Below are positions 9,293 to 18,924 of a stretch of 64,000 nucleotides of DNA, piece after piece. Every line of letters starts with the position of its first letter. Position 1 is the first letter of the stretch. Under the pieces are notes generated by a model. The model ran no database searches. It was not told the DNA's origin and saw only the letters and a list, made by a program, of their open reading frames with translations. The position numbers were made by a program, and so were the translations under genes. Origin of the DNA: Scolanthus callimorphus (lineage: Eukaryota > Cnidaria > Anthozoa > Actiniaria > Edwardsiidae); the NCBI GenBank assembly GCA_033964015.1, contig CM066915.1, positions 4,389,575-4,453,574 of the forward strand, written 5' to 3'.

Positions 9293-10621
9293 ATGTCACT
9301 CGTCCATAGACTATCATCTGAATGTACAAAAGAGGAGCTAGATTTATTCAAGATACCCGCAACACAGACATCAATACTAGAAAAAGTGGATATTGATTAC
9401 CATCCCATCTCAACCCTAAGCTCGTCTACTGTAACCGAATTCAATGTTCCTGGCACAGAATACTACATCGATCCTGGGATGACAAGAATTTATGTAAGGG
9501 GCAGTATAAAAAATAACGATGGAACTGAATTAAAAAAGGGGTTAAAACTAAGCACAGTTAACAACCTTTTACACAGTTTATGGAAACAGGTTGACATTTT
9601 TGCAAATGGCACTCAAGTCTCACAAGCTACCGGTGGGTATGCAATTGGAGCGTATCTGGAGAACACCTTGAACTATGGAAAATCGGCCAAGGAAACTCAG
9701 CTTTCTACTGTAGTTTATGAAAAAGACACGGCTGGGAAAATGGATGAGGCAGACTTTACTAAAGCTGACACGAATGAAGGACTCAAAAAACGCAGTGAGC
9801 TTATTCAAGAATCACACGAGTTTGATTTGAGTGGTCCAATACATTCGGATATTTTTATGACAAATCGTTTAATACCCAGTTTTGTAGATCTCAAGGTCAA
9901 GTTAACACCAAATACACCAGAGTATTTTTTAATGTGCGGTGAAAATCCCGTAGGTAAATACAAAATCAATTTTTCAGAAGTCAAACTTATCATACGGAAA
10001 GTCAAACTGGGTGCGCATGTAATAGCTGGTATTGAAGCTGGTTTAACGAAAAGCCCTGTCTACATTCCAATCGAGAGGACCGATACAAAGGTTTTTACCG
10101 TTCCTGGAACAACACCATCTATACGAAAAGATAACATATTTAATGGAGTTATTCCGAATCAAATTATATTTGCAATGTGTGATGCCGCCGCACTTGACGG
10201 GGATTATTCTAAAAACCCATACAACTTTGACTTGTTTAACGCAAGTTCCGTATGCGTATATGTCGATGGGAAACAAACACCTAGCGCACCTATAAAATTG
10301 AATCTCACACCCTACGGTGGTACATTCATTCAAGCCTATGAAACCCTCTTCACTGGAACTGGGAAGTATCACTTTGACCAAGGAAATAACATTACACGTG
10401 ATGATTACTGGCAAGGATACGGAATATTTGTATTTGATCTGACACCTGACTCTTGTAGTAGCTCAGATCATCTTAATCTACGACAAAAGGGAAATCTTTC
10501 GATACAAATTTTTCTATCAAAACCTCTACAAAAGGCAGTGAATCTTGTATGTAGAGGGTATTTTTCTAACATTCTGGAAGTAGATAAAGAAAGAAATTGT
10601 TTGTACGACTACACAACATGA
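9293..10621 (+). CDS. Polinton major capsid protein (double jelly-roll)
   Basis: 442 residues, beta-rich, with the early motif FKIPATQTSI and the central HEFDLSGPIHSDIF followed by RLIPSFVDLKVKL. This pattern is characteristic of the invertebrate Polinton major capsid family, whose members are often annotated as F54H12.2-like. It would form hexon-type trimers of an icosahedral shell. It follows the core-protein gene by 8 bp and its TGA stop overlaps the protease ATG (ATGA at 10618-10621). The frame is open from end to end with no sign of decay. Confidence 0.88.
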   Translation: MSLVHRLSSECTKEELDLFKIPATQTSILEKVDIDYHPISTLSSSTVTEFNVPGTEYYIDPGMTRIYVRGSIKNNDGTELKKGLKLSTVNNLLHSLWKQVDIFANGTQVSQATGGYAIGAYLENTLNYGKSAKETQLSTVVYEKDTAGKMDEADFTKADTNEGLKKRSELIQESHEFDLSGPIHSDIFMTNRLIPSFVDLKVKLTPNTPEYFLMCGENPVGKYKINFSEVKLIIRKVKLGAHVIAGIEAGLTKSPVYIPIERTDTKVFTVPGTTPSIRKDNIFNGVIPNQIIFAMCDAAALDGDYSKNPYNFDLFNASSVCVYVDGKQTPSAPIKLNLTPYGGTFIQAYETLFTGTGKYHFDQGNNITRDDYWQGYGIFVFDLTPDSCSSSDHLNLRQKGNLSIQIFLSKPLQKAVNLVCRGYFSNILEVDKERNCLYDYTT

Positions 10622-11141
10622 ACACTGAACAACTCAATTACGTTATGGTACAAGACCTCAAGTCAAGGAAAACATTTTGTGGTGTGTTTCCCAGTGATGC
10701 ATTACCAACACGTATAGAACATTTACCATGTGGAATTATAGCAAACACAGATCCTTCAGATCAGAGGGGTAGTCACTGGGTAGCATTTTATTTTCCAAGT
10801 GAAAGAAATGGGGTAGGAGAATTTTTTGACTCGTACGGAAATCAACCTAATTTTTATTCTAGACATTTTGAAAAGTTGTTAGACAGGAACTGTGATAGTT
10901 GGCTTTGTAATACTCGTACATTACAAAGTTTTGGTTCTAGCACATGCGGACAGTATTGTCTGTTTTACTTAATGATGAAAAATAGAAACATGTCAATGAA
11001 AAAATCGTATCTTATTTTAGTAAGAATACAAGTGCAAATGATAGCCGTGTAGCAGAATTTATCAATAGGTTTTTAACCATGTACACGCACAAAAAAAGTA
11101 AACAACAACAAATATCACTTGCACGTAGAAAAACAACTTAG
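10618..11141 (+). pseudogene. pro: Adenain/Ulp1-type maturation cysteine protease, 3' end frameshifted
   Basis: The start at 10618 overlaps the capsid stop. The catalytic layout of adenovirus-type proteases is visible: GSHW (H53), FFDSYG (D71), Q103 and STCGQY (C110), with the seven-residue Q-to-C spacing of that family. The expected role is cleavage of virion precursors. The first frame stops at 11052, but after about residue 130 it becomes atypical. A second frame beginning near 11005 is open and protein-like until a stop at 11141, so a one-base change lies at or near the A-run around 11000-11005. The catalytic core lies before the break. It could be a real lesion in an old copy or a homopolymer assembly error. 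Confidence 0.82.
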
Positions 11142-11154
11142 CACCAGTGTGTAA

Positions 11155-11185
11155 TGTAAATCTTTATTTTGAAATAAAAATGTAG
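11155..11185. terminator. Back-to-back poly(A) signals between the convergent gene blocks
   Basis: TTTATT at 11163-11168 reads AATAAA on the minus strand, and AATAAA occurs at 11173-11178 on the plus strand. They lie between the protease stop on the plus strand and the 3' end of the 11211-11990 gene on the minus strand. The two blocks therefore appear to end within about 70 bp of each other. Confidence 0.6.
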
Positions 11186-11210
11186 ATTACATAAACATTC
11201 CTGTTGATAT

Positions 11211-11990
11211 TTAATAGTTCACCCATTTGGGGGTAATTGTCTTGTTGTTCAAGCCATATTTCCGTCTTGGAAGTTTAGATGATCTTGGTGTAGAGGGAGG
11301 TGTGGGTGGTAGTAATGGCAAGCCATCAGAGATTTCAGCACTCACGGGTGTTCCACCATGAATGGAAGATTTATATTGTTGTACAATCTTTCGTCTATTT
11401 TCATTGCGTAACAAATATTCAGGGATGTTGATTTTTGCTAGAGTTTTTGAGAATTTATCCCATCCTTTAGGGTTGAAGTGTTTTCTGGATTGAAGTTGAT
11501 CGTTAACCAAATCAATAACTGATGTCCCTGAGATTTTTTCACCACCTATCACAATCTGACCTGATTTATCCCATGAAACTTCGTTGGGGTTTGCTTTCAT
11601 TCTTGAAATCATGGCATTCGCTAATTTACGAGAGTTTCGTGGCACTGCATCTAAAATTTCTTGCTCACTCATCATTTCCGTTTTGTCCTGTTCTGAAACA
11701 GGTGATTCATCTACTTTTTCTTGTTGCTGGTTTGGTACGGAATCAATCATTCGAACAGTTGGAATCAGTTGTTTCTTTTGCTGGTGAATATTCAAGTAGC
11801 GCTGTAAGTCATTATTGTAAACTTGCATCTTTTGATCCGTGTTCAGATCATCACTTCCCAAAACATCATCCAGTTTCTGGTCAAGTCGTGTCAATGCTTT
11901 GGTATGAACAGATGTTTCTTGTTTTTGCCGTTTTTCCATTTGATTCATTAATTCCTCTGGAACAAGGACCATTCGTTTGGTATACTTCAT
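11211..11990 (-). CDS. Polinton-associated protein with coiled-coil N-terminus and Pro-rich tail
   Basis: 259 residues. The N-terminus KRMVLVPEELMNQM is followed by a charged helical region with VYNNDLQRYL, a middle alpha/beta segment (residues ~115-205) and a Pro-rich basic tail (PPTPPSTPRSS, ending TPKWVNY). I recognise it as a recurrent Polinton protein of unknown function. The YxxxLxRYL motif and the TPPxTP...W..Y tail recur at the C-terminus of the ATPase protein in the second element (44424-45835). Its ATG overlaps the stop of the upstream gene (ATGA at 11987-11990, minus strand), which suggests coupled expression. Confidence 0.78.
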   Translation of the reverse strand: MKYTKRMVLVPEELMNQMEKRQKQETSVHTKALTRLDQKLDDVLGSDDLNTDQKMQVYNNDLQRYLNIHQQKKQLIPTVRMIDSVPNQQQEKVDESPVSEQDKTEMMSEQEILDAVPRNSRKLANAMISRMKANPNEVSWDKSGQIVIGGEKISGTSVIDLVNDQLQSRKHFNPKGWDKFSKTLAKINIPEYLLRNENRRKIVQQYKSSIHGGTPVSAEISDGLPLLPPTPPSTPRSSKLPRRKYGLNNKTITPKWVNY

Positions 11991-12325
11991 GATTTCTTTC
12001 GATTAAATATTCTTTCAAGAGTTTCGAGAACTGGAGGTAATAATGTCAACAACAGTGAACCTCCAGATTGAACCAAATACTTCTTTTTCCTTTTTATAGG
12101 GACTTTCTTGAGAGACAAACCGTAGATATGTTTCCTGAACTTGGATAAACGTTTCTTCTGAGCTGGAGTTAACTGTACTGCTCCTTTTAAGAGGTTTAGT
12201 GCAATTTCAGAAATGCATCGTATTAAATCGTTATCACAATGTTGTAATAAAGCTTTGCGTTGTTTTGGATTGCATTTACTAAGGACTGATAAGTAGTCTA
12301 AATGCTTCTTTACTCGTTGAGACAT
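11987..12325 (-). CDS. Small conserved Polinton protein with C-terminal hydrophobic segment
   Basis: 112 residues from the Met at 12325 (MSQRVKK); an upstream Met at 12346 is less likely. It is helical and basic: PKQRKALLQ, a central LNLLKGAVQLTPAQKKRL, then KKKYLVQSGG and a hydrophobic LLLTLLPPVL. This type of small protein recurs in Polintons, and the ORF at 43713-44039 in the second element shares its plan (L.KG.P.Q, ICE.ALN/ICYNF, IRGCVPIT/LKGAVQLT, a Gly motif and hydrophobic LPP ending). Function is unknown; a virion or membrane-associated role is a guess. It sits 38 bp after the ATPase stop in the same block. Confidence 0.76.
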   Translation of the reverse strand: MSQRVKKHLDYLSVLSKCNPKQRKALLQHCDNDLIRCISEIALNLLKGAVQLTPAQKKRLSKFRKHIYGLSLKKVPIKRKKKYLVQSGGSLLLTLLPPVLETLERIFNRKKS

Positions 12326-12363
12326 GATATAGAAATGTACAATCAATCCGATTGCAACAGAAT

Positions 12364-13011
12364 TTAAGCGAATTTAGAAAATACAACTTCTCGCTCGTTA
12401 GGAAAAATGTTGGTTCTTAATTTTAACTCAGTTGGAGTACTTGGGTGTAAATCCAAAATTAAGTATCCATAGTTTCTAGAAACGGCATCCTGAAAACTTT
12501 CCATTGCATGGTGATATTCATTTTTTCCTGAAAAAGCCTGTCTAAGTAGATTTGAAATCCCTAAATTATCACGTTTGTTTTGAAAGACGACAAAATAATG
12601 ACAATTAAGAGATATGGTACGTGCGTGTTTTCCTGGTGGAAAAGGGTTTTGTACAATATAAATGACCGTAATTTGCAAATGATGCGAATGGATAGTCATA
12701 ATTTCTGACATTCTAGGATCATTTGAGCAACCAACCATTTGATCATCAATTAAAAGTATTCCTGGTTCATTATTAAAGATTTCGAGAACATTTTCTGGCA
12801 AACCACTCACAAAAACCAATTGAGGTATAGCTTCTTCCATTTCAATAAACCAGTCTTGAAAAGCACCATAGCAATAAACATTCTTTTTTACTTCGCCGCG
12901 TACCATATCTTCAAGATGGTGTAAAAATTTACGACACCAGAATGATTTTCCAGACTGGGTTGGTCCACAGACCATAACTGTAGTTGGGAGTTTAAACCGT
13001 GTGTCAATCAT
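12364..13011 (-). CDS. Polinton packaging ATPase (A32/FtsK-like)
   Basis: 215 residues from the Met at 13011, chosen because IDTRFKLPTTVMVCGPT directly precedes the P-loop; an upstream in-frame Met at 13059 adds 16 residues. Walker A is GPTQSGKS (residues 16-23) and Walker B is GILLIDD (84-90). A later QNPFPP and SLNCHYFVVFQNKRD fit the genome-packaging ATPase family of Polintons and related viruses. The expected role is driving DNA into the procapsid. The C-terminus ends soon after the core, whereas the homologue in the second element has a zinc finger before and a long tail after it. The frame is intact. Confidence 0.93.
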   Translation of the reverse strand: MIDTRFKLPTTVMVCGPTQSGKSFWCRKFLHHLEDMVRGEVKKNVYCYGAFQDWFIEMEEAIPQLVFVSGLPENVLEIFNNEPGILLIDDQMVGCSNDPRMSEIMTIHSHHLQITVIYIVQNPFPPGKHARTISLNCHYFVVFQNKRDNLGISNLLRQAFSGKNEYHHAMESFQDAVSRNYGYLILDLHPSTPTELKLRTNIFPNEREVVFSKFA

Positions 13012-13120
13012 GATGTGAACCTTTACATAAAATGATTCGGATAAAATATGAAACCACACTTATAAACTCTAGTAAGATAAATGAATTTTATTACAAAAAC
13101 AAAGCATGAATACAAAATTC

Positions 13121-13726
13121 TTAAAAACCGTTTCCAAAATCTGAGTAATCGTTTAACTTTGCGATGATCATATCTTCTAACTGCTCCCTTCGTCTAAATA
13201 TAATTCCTAATCTAGTGTCTTTACAATTATACTTGATCATTTCAAGTCCATTTACTGACGGTTTTAACAACTGAAAAGCCTGTTCCATTTCCTTCGTGAG
13301 TTCATCGTCGTTAATGTTCTCGATTGCTTCTTGAAAATATTGACTCACTTTGGTTCTGTTTTCAATCATCAGACAGTCATGGTGCCACTGGGAAGGATCA
13401 AAGATTTCACAAGCATAGCAGTTTTTGTTTGTCAGTTTTACTATCTCTTCGGCTGCTAAGTCACAGTAGACTTTAGTGAGAGTATTCTCAATAAGTTCAT
13501 GGCGGAGTGTTGTACTGGGTTCTTTTTCCTCTGCTCCATTCTTTTCGTTCGGAAAATCAAGAGAAATGTACGGTAGGATTGCGTCAATTTCTTTTTCCTG
13601 GATAAAGTTGGAAAAGGCTGTTGCAATATTTTCATGAAAACTCATAAATTTTTCTCCCGTCTCCAAGACTTCATACTCCCAGCAACTGATTGTAGGTTCC
13701 TTTCTCAAGATTGTCAAACGATCCAT
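13121..13726 (-). CDS. Polinton protein with C..C..H..C motif, function unknown
   Basis: 201 residues from the Met at 13726; the longer ORF starts at 13771. The N-terminal ~70 residues are mixed alpha/beta. A helix (VYCDLAAEEIVKLT) leads to the cluster NCYACEIFDPSQWHHDCL, a likely metal site. The Cys-rich ORF at 46061-46510 in the second element has the same order: V.DL helix, C..C, PS, CL. The two are probably distant relatives. The C-terminal ~45 residues are helical. It is the most upstream gene of the minus-strand block, 109 bp before the ATPase start, and diverges from the gene at 13915. Confidence 0.68.
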   Translation of the reverse strand: MDRLTILRKEPTISCWEYEVLETGEKFMSFHENIATAFSNFIQEKEIDAILPYISLDFPNEKNGAEEKEPSTTLRHELIENTLTKVYCDLAAEEIVKLTNKNCYACEIFDPSQWHHDCLMIENRTKVSQYFQEAIENINDDELTKEMEQAFQLLKPSVNGLEMIKYNCKDTRLGIIFRRREQLEDMIIAKLNDYSDFGNGF

Positions 13727-13914
13727 ACTTGTAAATATGTGTAAAGATAGGAGAGGAGAGTGATGAATCAAATGTGCGACGGTGAGTTATATGCTAGAGA
13801 ACCACGTGATCAAATGCACACCCATTTAAAAAACAAAGCTAACTACGTCACATCAGGTATAAAGGTTCTTTCACATTCGAGTATATGCCACTCCTAAACG
13901 TTTTTTCAAAAGCC
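13727..13914. promoter_or_regulatory. Bidirectional promoter region with TATA box
   Basis: The gap between the minus-strand block and the rightmost plus-strand gene. TATAAAGG lies at 13858-13865 on the plus strand, about 30 bp before a plausible start of transcription near 13888. This makes the ATG at 13915, not 13885, the likely start of the plus gene. The same gap contains CACGTG (E-box) near 13803 and TACGTCA (CRE-like) near 13844. A TATATG-type AT motif near 13785 could serve the minus block. Confidence 0.55.
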
Positions 13915-14676
13915 ATGAAGCTGAGAAGTGGTAAAATTTTGATCAATCAGGAAAGCATGAACAACACAGCCAATCTCTTAGAGAAACTAAGGAAGATCAA
14001 GGAATTCTATCAAGCCGAGCACGAAAACAGGGTTAAGGAGATAAAACTCTTTTTTGAGTTTTGTTTCTACTTTATCGTAGAAGCATTGGAAAGGAAAGAA
14101 CTGCTTAAGCAACTTGAGGGTGAAATTGATGTAGGAATGATGATCAACTATCGCATGCAAACGCAATTTTATCAAGAAAAACTAATGGAACTATTCCCGC
14201 ATGTAATGATGGAAGAGTACTCGATAACTCCAAATAAAGCGTGGAAACTGATGTTGGAGAACTTCTTGAACAATTTGTATCTTGGAGATGTCTATACTAA
14301 CTACAAGGCATTTCAAGAAAGAGTACAAGATGACATACCATGGGATAATGACTTTGAAAATAGAACACTTTATTTACGAGAACTCGCCGCATGTATGATT
14401 GAAAATTATTTCCGTTTTTACTATAGTAAAGATATCACTCCTGAAAATTGGAAAGGAATTGTACATCAAATTGTGTTAGAATCAAAATCCGATTGCTGTT
14501 ACATTTCAGAAATAGGAAACGGAATCACGGTAGAACGAATACCTATAATATACTTTTGGCAACCACCTTTGTATGAATATCTTGTTGTAAACACAGGTGA
14601 AAAATTCGTTACCCCTGAACAAAATACAAAGAAAGCAGCTTTACTGCATTATAGAATCACAGAAAACTCTATGTAA
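13915..14676 (+). CDS. Rightmost Polinton gene, unknown helical protein
   Basis: 253 residues if read from the Met at 13915 (MKLRSGK); the ORF is open from 13885. A basic N-terminus is followed by ~150 residues of charged helices (KIKEFYQAEHENRVKEIKLF and onward). The C-terminal part is beta-like with KSDCCYISEIG, IYFWQPPLYEYLV and VNTGEKFVTPEQNT. The phrase TGEKF also occurs near the start of the divergently transcribed 13121-13726 protein, so the two might be related, but this is weak. I do not recognise the family. Its last ~12 codons lie inside a repeat that is duplicated downstream. An AATAAA at 14816-14821 could end its transcript. Confidence 0.7.
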   Translation: MKLRSGKILINQESMNNTANLLEKLRKIKEFYQAEHENRVKEIKLFFEFCFYFIVEALERKELLKQLEGEIDVGMMINYRMQTQFYQEKLMELFPHVMMEEYSITPNKAWKLMLENFLNNLYLGDVYTNYKAFQERVQDDIPWDNDFENRTLYLRELAACMIENYFRFYYSKDITPENWKGIVHQIVLESKSDCCYISEIGNGITVERIPIIYFWQPPLYEYLVVNTGEKFVTPEQNTKKAALLHYRITENSM

Positions 14677-14825
14677 TACTTTCTTATTATACTCACTAAC
14701 ATATACACTTTTTTATACTCATAATCACCTTATTGCATTATAGAATCACAGAAAACTCAATGTAATACTTTTTATTATACTTTTTGTGCACTTTTTTATA
14801 CTCATAATCATCTTTAAATAAAGAG
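14641..14825. repeat. Two ~90-bp direct repeats spanning the 3' end of the last Polinton gene
   Basis: The segment from about 14641-14728 is repeated at about 14729-14825 with few changes; both copies contain CATTATAGAATCACAGAAAA and TTTTTTATACTCATAATCA. The first copy includes the end of the coding sequence and its stop. The second ends in the AATAAA poly(A) signal. Confidence 0.8.
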
Positions 14826-15955
14826 ATTCAAATGATTTTACTTCGTGTGGTCAATGACAATCGTCGACTTATACTTACCAAACCATGCGTAACTTTGAGC
14901 GCGCTTTTTTCTTACAAAAGACAACAATCCTCCAAGATGGCGGCCATTCAATTTCAAACACACCCCATTCAAATCCTTTCAAAGTATAACTTTTAGTATA
15001 ATGTTTTCCTAAGATTTTTTGCTCATTTTTTACGATAATTTCTGAAATCTTTTTAACTCCTTTTCCCCGTTTTTACGTGTTCTTCGGATTTTCACACAAC
15101 CCTAAAAGTGTTCCAAAGACCCAGGTATAGTAGTCGTGTGATCATGTCAATTTCTCAGTTTGGAGCTGTGTGAAAAGTGTCAAAATTTATAAACACGCTT
15201 TACAAACTGATGCAGAAATTTATAGCAACAATCATGCAGAATGTAGGAGATATTAATCAGTTATGGCTCACATTCGTAAGGGCAATTGTTCAACACAATT
15301 ATTCAGAGGTGAGAGACAACATTTTATGAAAAGACCTAATGCCGACATCGCCGGATTGGCGAGTTCAAAATAAAACCTAACGTAGCGTGTTTCTGCATCA
15401 ACATATTCTCATTCAGATAAACCAGAACAAAAGGCTAAGTTTCTATTTTAACAGTGCAATGAATATTTAGAATCACCGGTAACTTATTTGCACAAAGGGC
15501 ACTTCAAAGTGTAAGTTATAAACAAAGGTTAAATTATTCGATTCACTAGCCGCGGCCGCCGGCGCGTGGCTCGTGCGAGTACGAAAGGACCGCGATCGAT
15601 ACACTTTAAATGAATACAAATGAGGTGAAATAAACTGCTTCAGTTTTCAAAGAACTGACTTCTTCAAGTTAATAGCTTCTTATTTTATAAGTACTCTTTC
15701 GTATTTATATACGCGGCCGAAGTATAATAAGCGCTGAAGTGATAAGATTGCATCACGAACTCTGTGGACTCACCTTCCTCTATACCGGAAGCATTGCCTC
15801 AGCTTTTCTTTGGTAGTACAATCAGGAAAACACAAGACGAAATCACGTATCTAGACGATGATCAACTTTGTGTGTCAGGGAATGAAGTTTGCCAGAAATA
15901 GCTGCCATTTTGAAAAACTTCGATGATGCTGTGTGTAGGATGTTCGTTATTGAAA
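14826..15955. other. Right flank of Polinton 1, no gene seen
   Basis: No protein-like frame of useful length. A short GC-rich stretch with a NotI-like GCGGCCGC lies near 15550. No inverted copy of the window start was recognised, so the right boundary of the Polinton cannot be placed; it is probably somewhere between 14,826 and about 15,600. Confidence 0.5.
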
Positions 15956-16147
15956 TACGATCCTATATACTAATTACGATTTTGAGACGGCAATTCCACA
16001 AAATATTGACGGCTAGTTGGGAGAAAATATGTTCACGTATTGGGCGGAGTCGCGCAGCGACGGAGCCCAATACGTGAAAATATTTTCTTCCAACGCCGTC
16101 AATATTTTGTAGAATTGCCGTCTCAAAATCGTAATTAATATTGTATC
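15956..16147. repeat. Near-perfect hairpin (~190 bp palindrome)
   Basis: Arms 15956-16050 and 16057-16147 are reverse complements (CGTATTGGGC...GCCCAATACG at the tip; ATTACGATTTTGAGACGGCA at the base). A related shorter inverted motif, CCGTCAATACCACAAAATATTGACGG, recurs at 16435-16465. A closing GAATCGCGATACT near 16490 mirrors the GTATCGCGATTC near 16143, so the hairpin may be one end of a ~540-bp foldback MITE (15956-16500). Confidence 0.75.
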
Positions 16148-16499
16148 GCGATTCTTGAAGATTTCTGGAGGAAATGGCAAGAAATAGTGCTATTTATTGT
16201 CGATTGAAATTTCAATTCTCATTACATTTACGCACGATCTCACGCAATCACATGGGCTTTTCGCACGAGCTCGAGCATTTTCTGTTTACATTTTTCCATC
16301 TTTTTCGGCGAAAAAAATCTCTTTCTGCCATAAGATATTGCTAGAAATATAGCTAAACGTTATTTCTAACTATTGACAATGAAATGAAACATAAATTCGT
16401 GCGAGAAAAGTTGAATTTTGCTAGCTCTTTTTGAGCCGTCAATACCACAAAATATTGACGGCTCACAACAACACAGAGTGGCAGGGTGAATCGCGATAC

Positions 16500-17937
16500 T
16501 AAAATGAATTCGGCGGCCTTTTATACTAGCCAATTAGATGCGAGATTGACCAGCCCAGGTCCCGCTCGGACATTTCACTCAATCGAAAATAGTCAGCACA
16601 CAATATTCTATTTTTGAAATAGCACAAAAAAAATTTAGCCTTTCTGTGATTTATCATTTCTGTGATTTATCATGGAGTTATTATGCACATAATAACTCCA
16701 TGGATTTATATAATACTTTTTCTTTACACTCATGCAAAGTCCCTTTGTTTTACTTAGCTATTGCAGCTAAACACATTCAACAAAGTTTTCATCAGACAAT
16801 GTATTTAGGATCAAGGTAATTGAATTTTAGCAAAAAAAAAATGTTTTTAGGAATAATTCGAGAAGCAGTGAATGTTCAAGTTTTGTTCTTTTTTTCTAGA
16901 AAAAAATCACAGTAATTTCACATGGTGATTATCATTTCACATTAATTTCACAGCATGTGAAATAAGATTTCTCTTAAGAAAAATATTTCACATGCATTTC
17001 ACATGATTCGCCATTTCACATCATCAGTTTTACATGCTTGATTTCACATGTTTTGTGTTTCACAGTAAGTTCACATCATTTTTCACATGGTTCCTTCCAG
17101 TAGTGTTGATTCCAGCGGGCATTGCCAACATCGTGTTCCAGGAGTACCGTCACACAAAAGCAGTACATTGTTTACCTCAAAAAATGGGATTCATTTTGTG
17201 CTGAAGGAAAAGTTGGTCCATTGCATCCCTTGTTAAATGTTAAATGTTTGTTCATAATTTTTTTTTGTCAAGGTACATATGTCATATTCAACACGGAACA
17301 CTGTTCGTTCAGCCTTGTCAAGTATTTATTACTCCTATCAGGAAACATGGGATGTGAAACCATTTGTGGCTTACATAGACTCCTTATATCCTCTTGAGAA
17401 ATTGACTCTGAAGGAATTATTATTTTTTTAAGTTAACTACACTTACACTTGAATACATGTGTTTTTGTTTATGTTAGGACCATGTTAAACAAAGTACACC
17501 ATGGAACATGGTCTCGATGTTTTCTTAGGAAATATCCTAAGCAGCTGTTATGTGTCTAAGGTGCTCTTAGTCATTATTTAGATAAAACAAGGTTTCTATG
17601 AGACAAGGAATATAATTCTGATTTGCTAATTTCATATGGAATCAGCACACAGTTGCTACAAGCACAATAGGTCTGTGATTAAAATCAGTTCTTACTGCTA
17701 GTAGGGTTGATTCCACAACATTTATAGCTCGTAGCTTTAGAGCTGTTTAGCTTTAAAAGCTAGTCAACACATTGGATAGTCTCAGGAGTCCACATTTAGA
17801 ATAGAGAAGCCTATTATTAGCCAAGATTCATTTGCGCAGGCTGTATTGCAATAAATTGTTTCGTTGGTCTTTGTTGTGGCCACGATCATTGCTTTAAAGT
17901 CTCATGTTAACCGGAAGTAACGTCACTGGATTTGGTA
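16500..17937. other. Gene-free stretch with decayed repeats
   Basis: AT-rich sequence. Between 16,915 and 17,090 the words TTTCACATG and TTTCACA recur many times, a degenerate short repeat. A 91-codon ORF at 17122-17397 begins with an RSTVTQKQYIVYLKKWDSFC-type segment that resembles a tyrosine-recombinase N-terminus, but it is too short and isolated to call a gene. Confidence 0.4.
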
Positions 17938-18226
17938 GAATTAAAAAATTAAACGAGACTTACCTGTAAGTTGAAGTTTGATTAGGCTCTACCAAATCCA
18001 GAGTGACGTGCTGAGGGTTAACATGCCCACCCTTATCCCACCCTATACTTCTTGTGTTTTGTTTTTTCAATAATCGCGTCCACAACTTTTTAAAAAACTG
18101 ACCGAAATTCAACCGCGGCGGCACGTGTGCATCTCATGTTAACCCTCAGCACGTAACTCTGGATTTGGTAGAATCCTAATCAAACTTCAACTTACAGGTA
18201 AGTCTCGTTTAATTTTTTAATTATAT
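17938..18226. mobile_element. MITE-like element with ~90-bp inverted arms
   Basis: The segment 17938-18026 (including TTAAACGAGACTTACCTGTA and ending GGGTTAACATG) is the reverse complement of 18133-18226 with few mismatches, around a ~106-bp spacer. A further copy of the terminal CATGTTAACC lies at 17903. Confidence 0.7.
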
Positions 18227-18257
18227 ATACTTATTATAATGCCATTTCTGAAACTGC

Positions 18258-18641
18258 ATGCATAATTTTCGACATCGTCAAGCAGTTTCGAAACTGCGTT
18301 TATCCGAACATAGATTACCAGTGGAAGTTGGCAGATATGCAAATATTGATTATAACTCTAGGAAATGTTCATTCTGCAATCTTAATGAAATTGGAGATGA
18401 GACGCATTATTTGATGTATTGTAACCATGCGTCTTTTGTTCATCTAAGAGAATTATTTTTGACTGACATTTTGCAACTGAATGTTTCCTTTGGCCAACTA
18501 GGTTTGCGTAATCTATGCGTTTACTTATTGTCGATGTGTGACGAGTCTGTCCTAAAGGTAACTGCCAAATTTTGTTTTGATATTCTCGAGCGTTTTAATG
18601 CGATGGTTGGAGATGCTGAAGAATCTAATGAGTCTCATTAA
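18258..18641 (+). pseudogene. 3' fragment of a non-LTR retrotransposon (ORF2 C-terminus)
   Basis: 127 open codons with SKLRLSEHRLPVEVGRY followed by CSFCNLNEIGDETHYLMYC, the Cys/His cluster and HxL..C context typical of the C-terminal tail of LINE ORF2 proteins after the reverse transcriptase. No reverse transcriptase domain lies upstream, so the copy is 5'-truncated, as is usual for LINEs. The 3' untranslated part runs to about 18740 and ends in an ATT-rich tail. Confidence 0.7.
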
Positions 18642-18816
18642 GCCTTATGTATTTTTTTCTTTTTTACCTATATATTTGTTAGTGTATCCTATATGCCGTG
18701 TAATTGGTATTTTATGGAATAAAGAATTATTATAATTAATAAGGCAAACTCAATAGACCCATATAACGCTAATATGGCGTATTTTATTCTACTGATTTGG
18801 TATATACACTAAAACA

Positions 18817-18840
18817 ACTATCCCCTCAGGGTCGGTGAAT

Positions 18841-18901
<61 letters not shown>

Positions 18902-18924
18902 ATCGGGGGATAGTTGTTAGATAA
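18817..18924. repeat. ~108-bp palindrome
   Basis: The arms AACTATCCCC...GGTATATATCC and their reverse complement meet near 18868 (CGACGCTTCGCGTCTCG). It is a hairpin typical of foldback MITE tips. Confidence 0.75.

Noticed and set aside
11522..11992. 156-codon plus-strand ORF
   Set aside because: Shadow of the 11211-11990 minus-strand gene, with no motif of its own.
1..15600. Terminal inverted repeats for Polinton 1
   Set aside because: No inverted match between the first ~565 bp and 14,677-15,600 could be seen by eye; a computed self-alignment of flanking sequence would decide.
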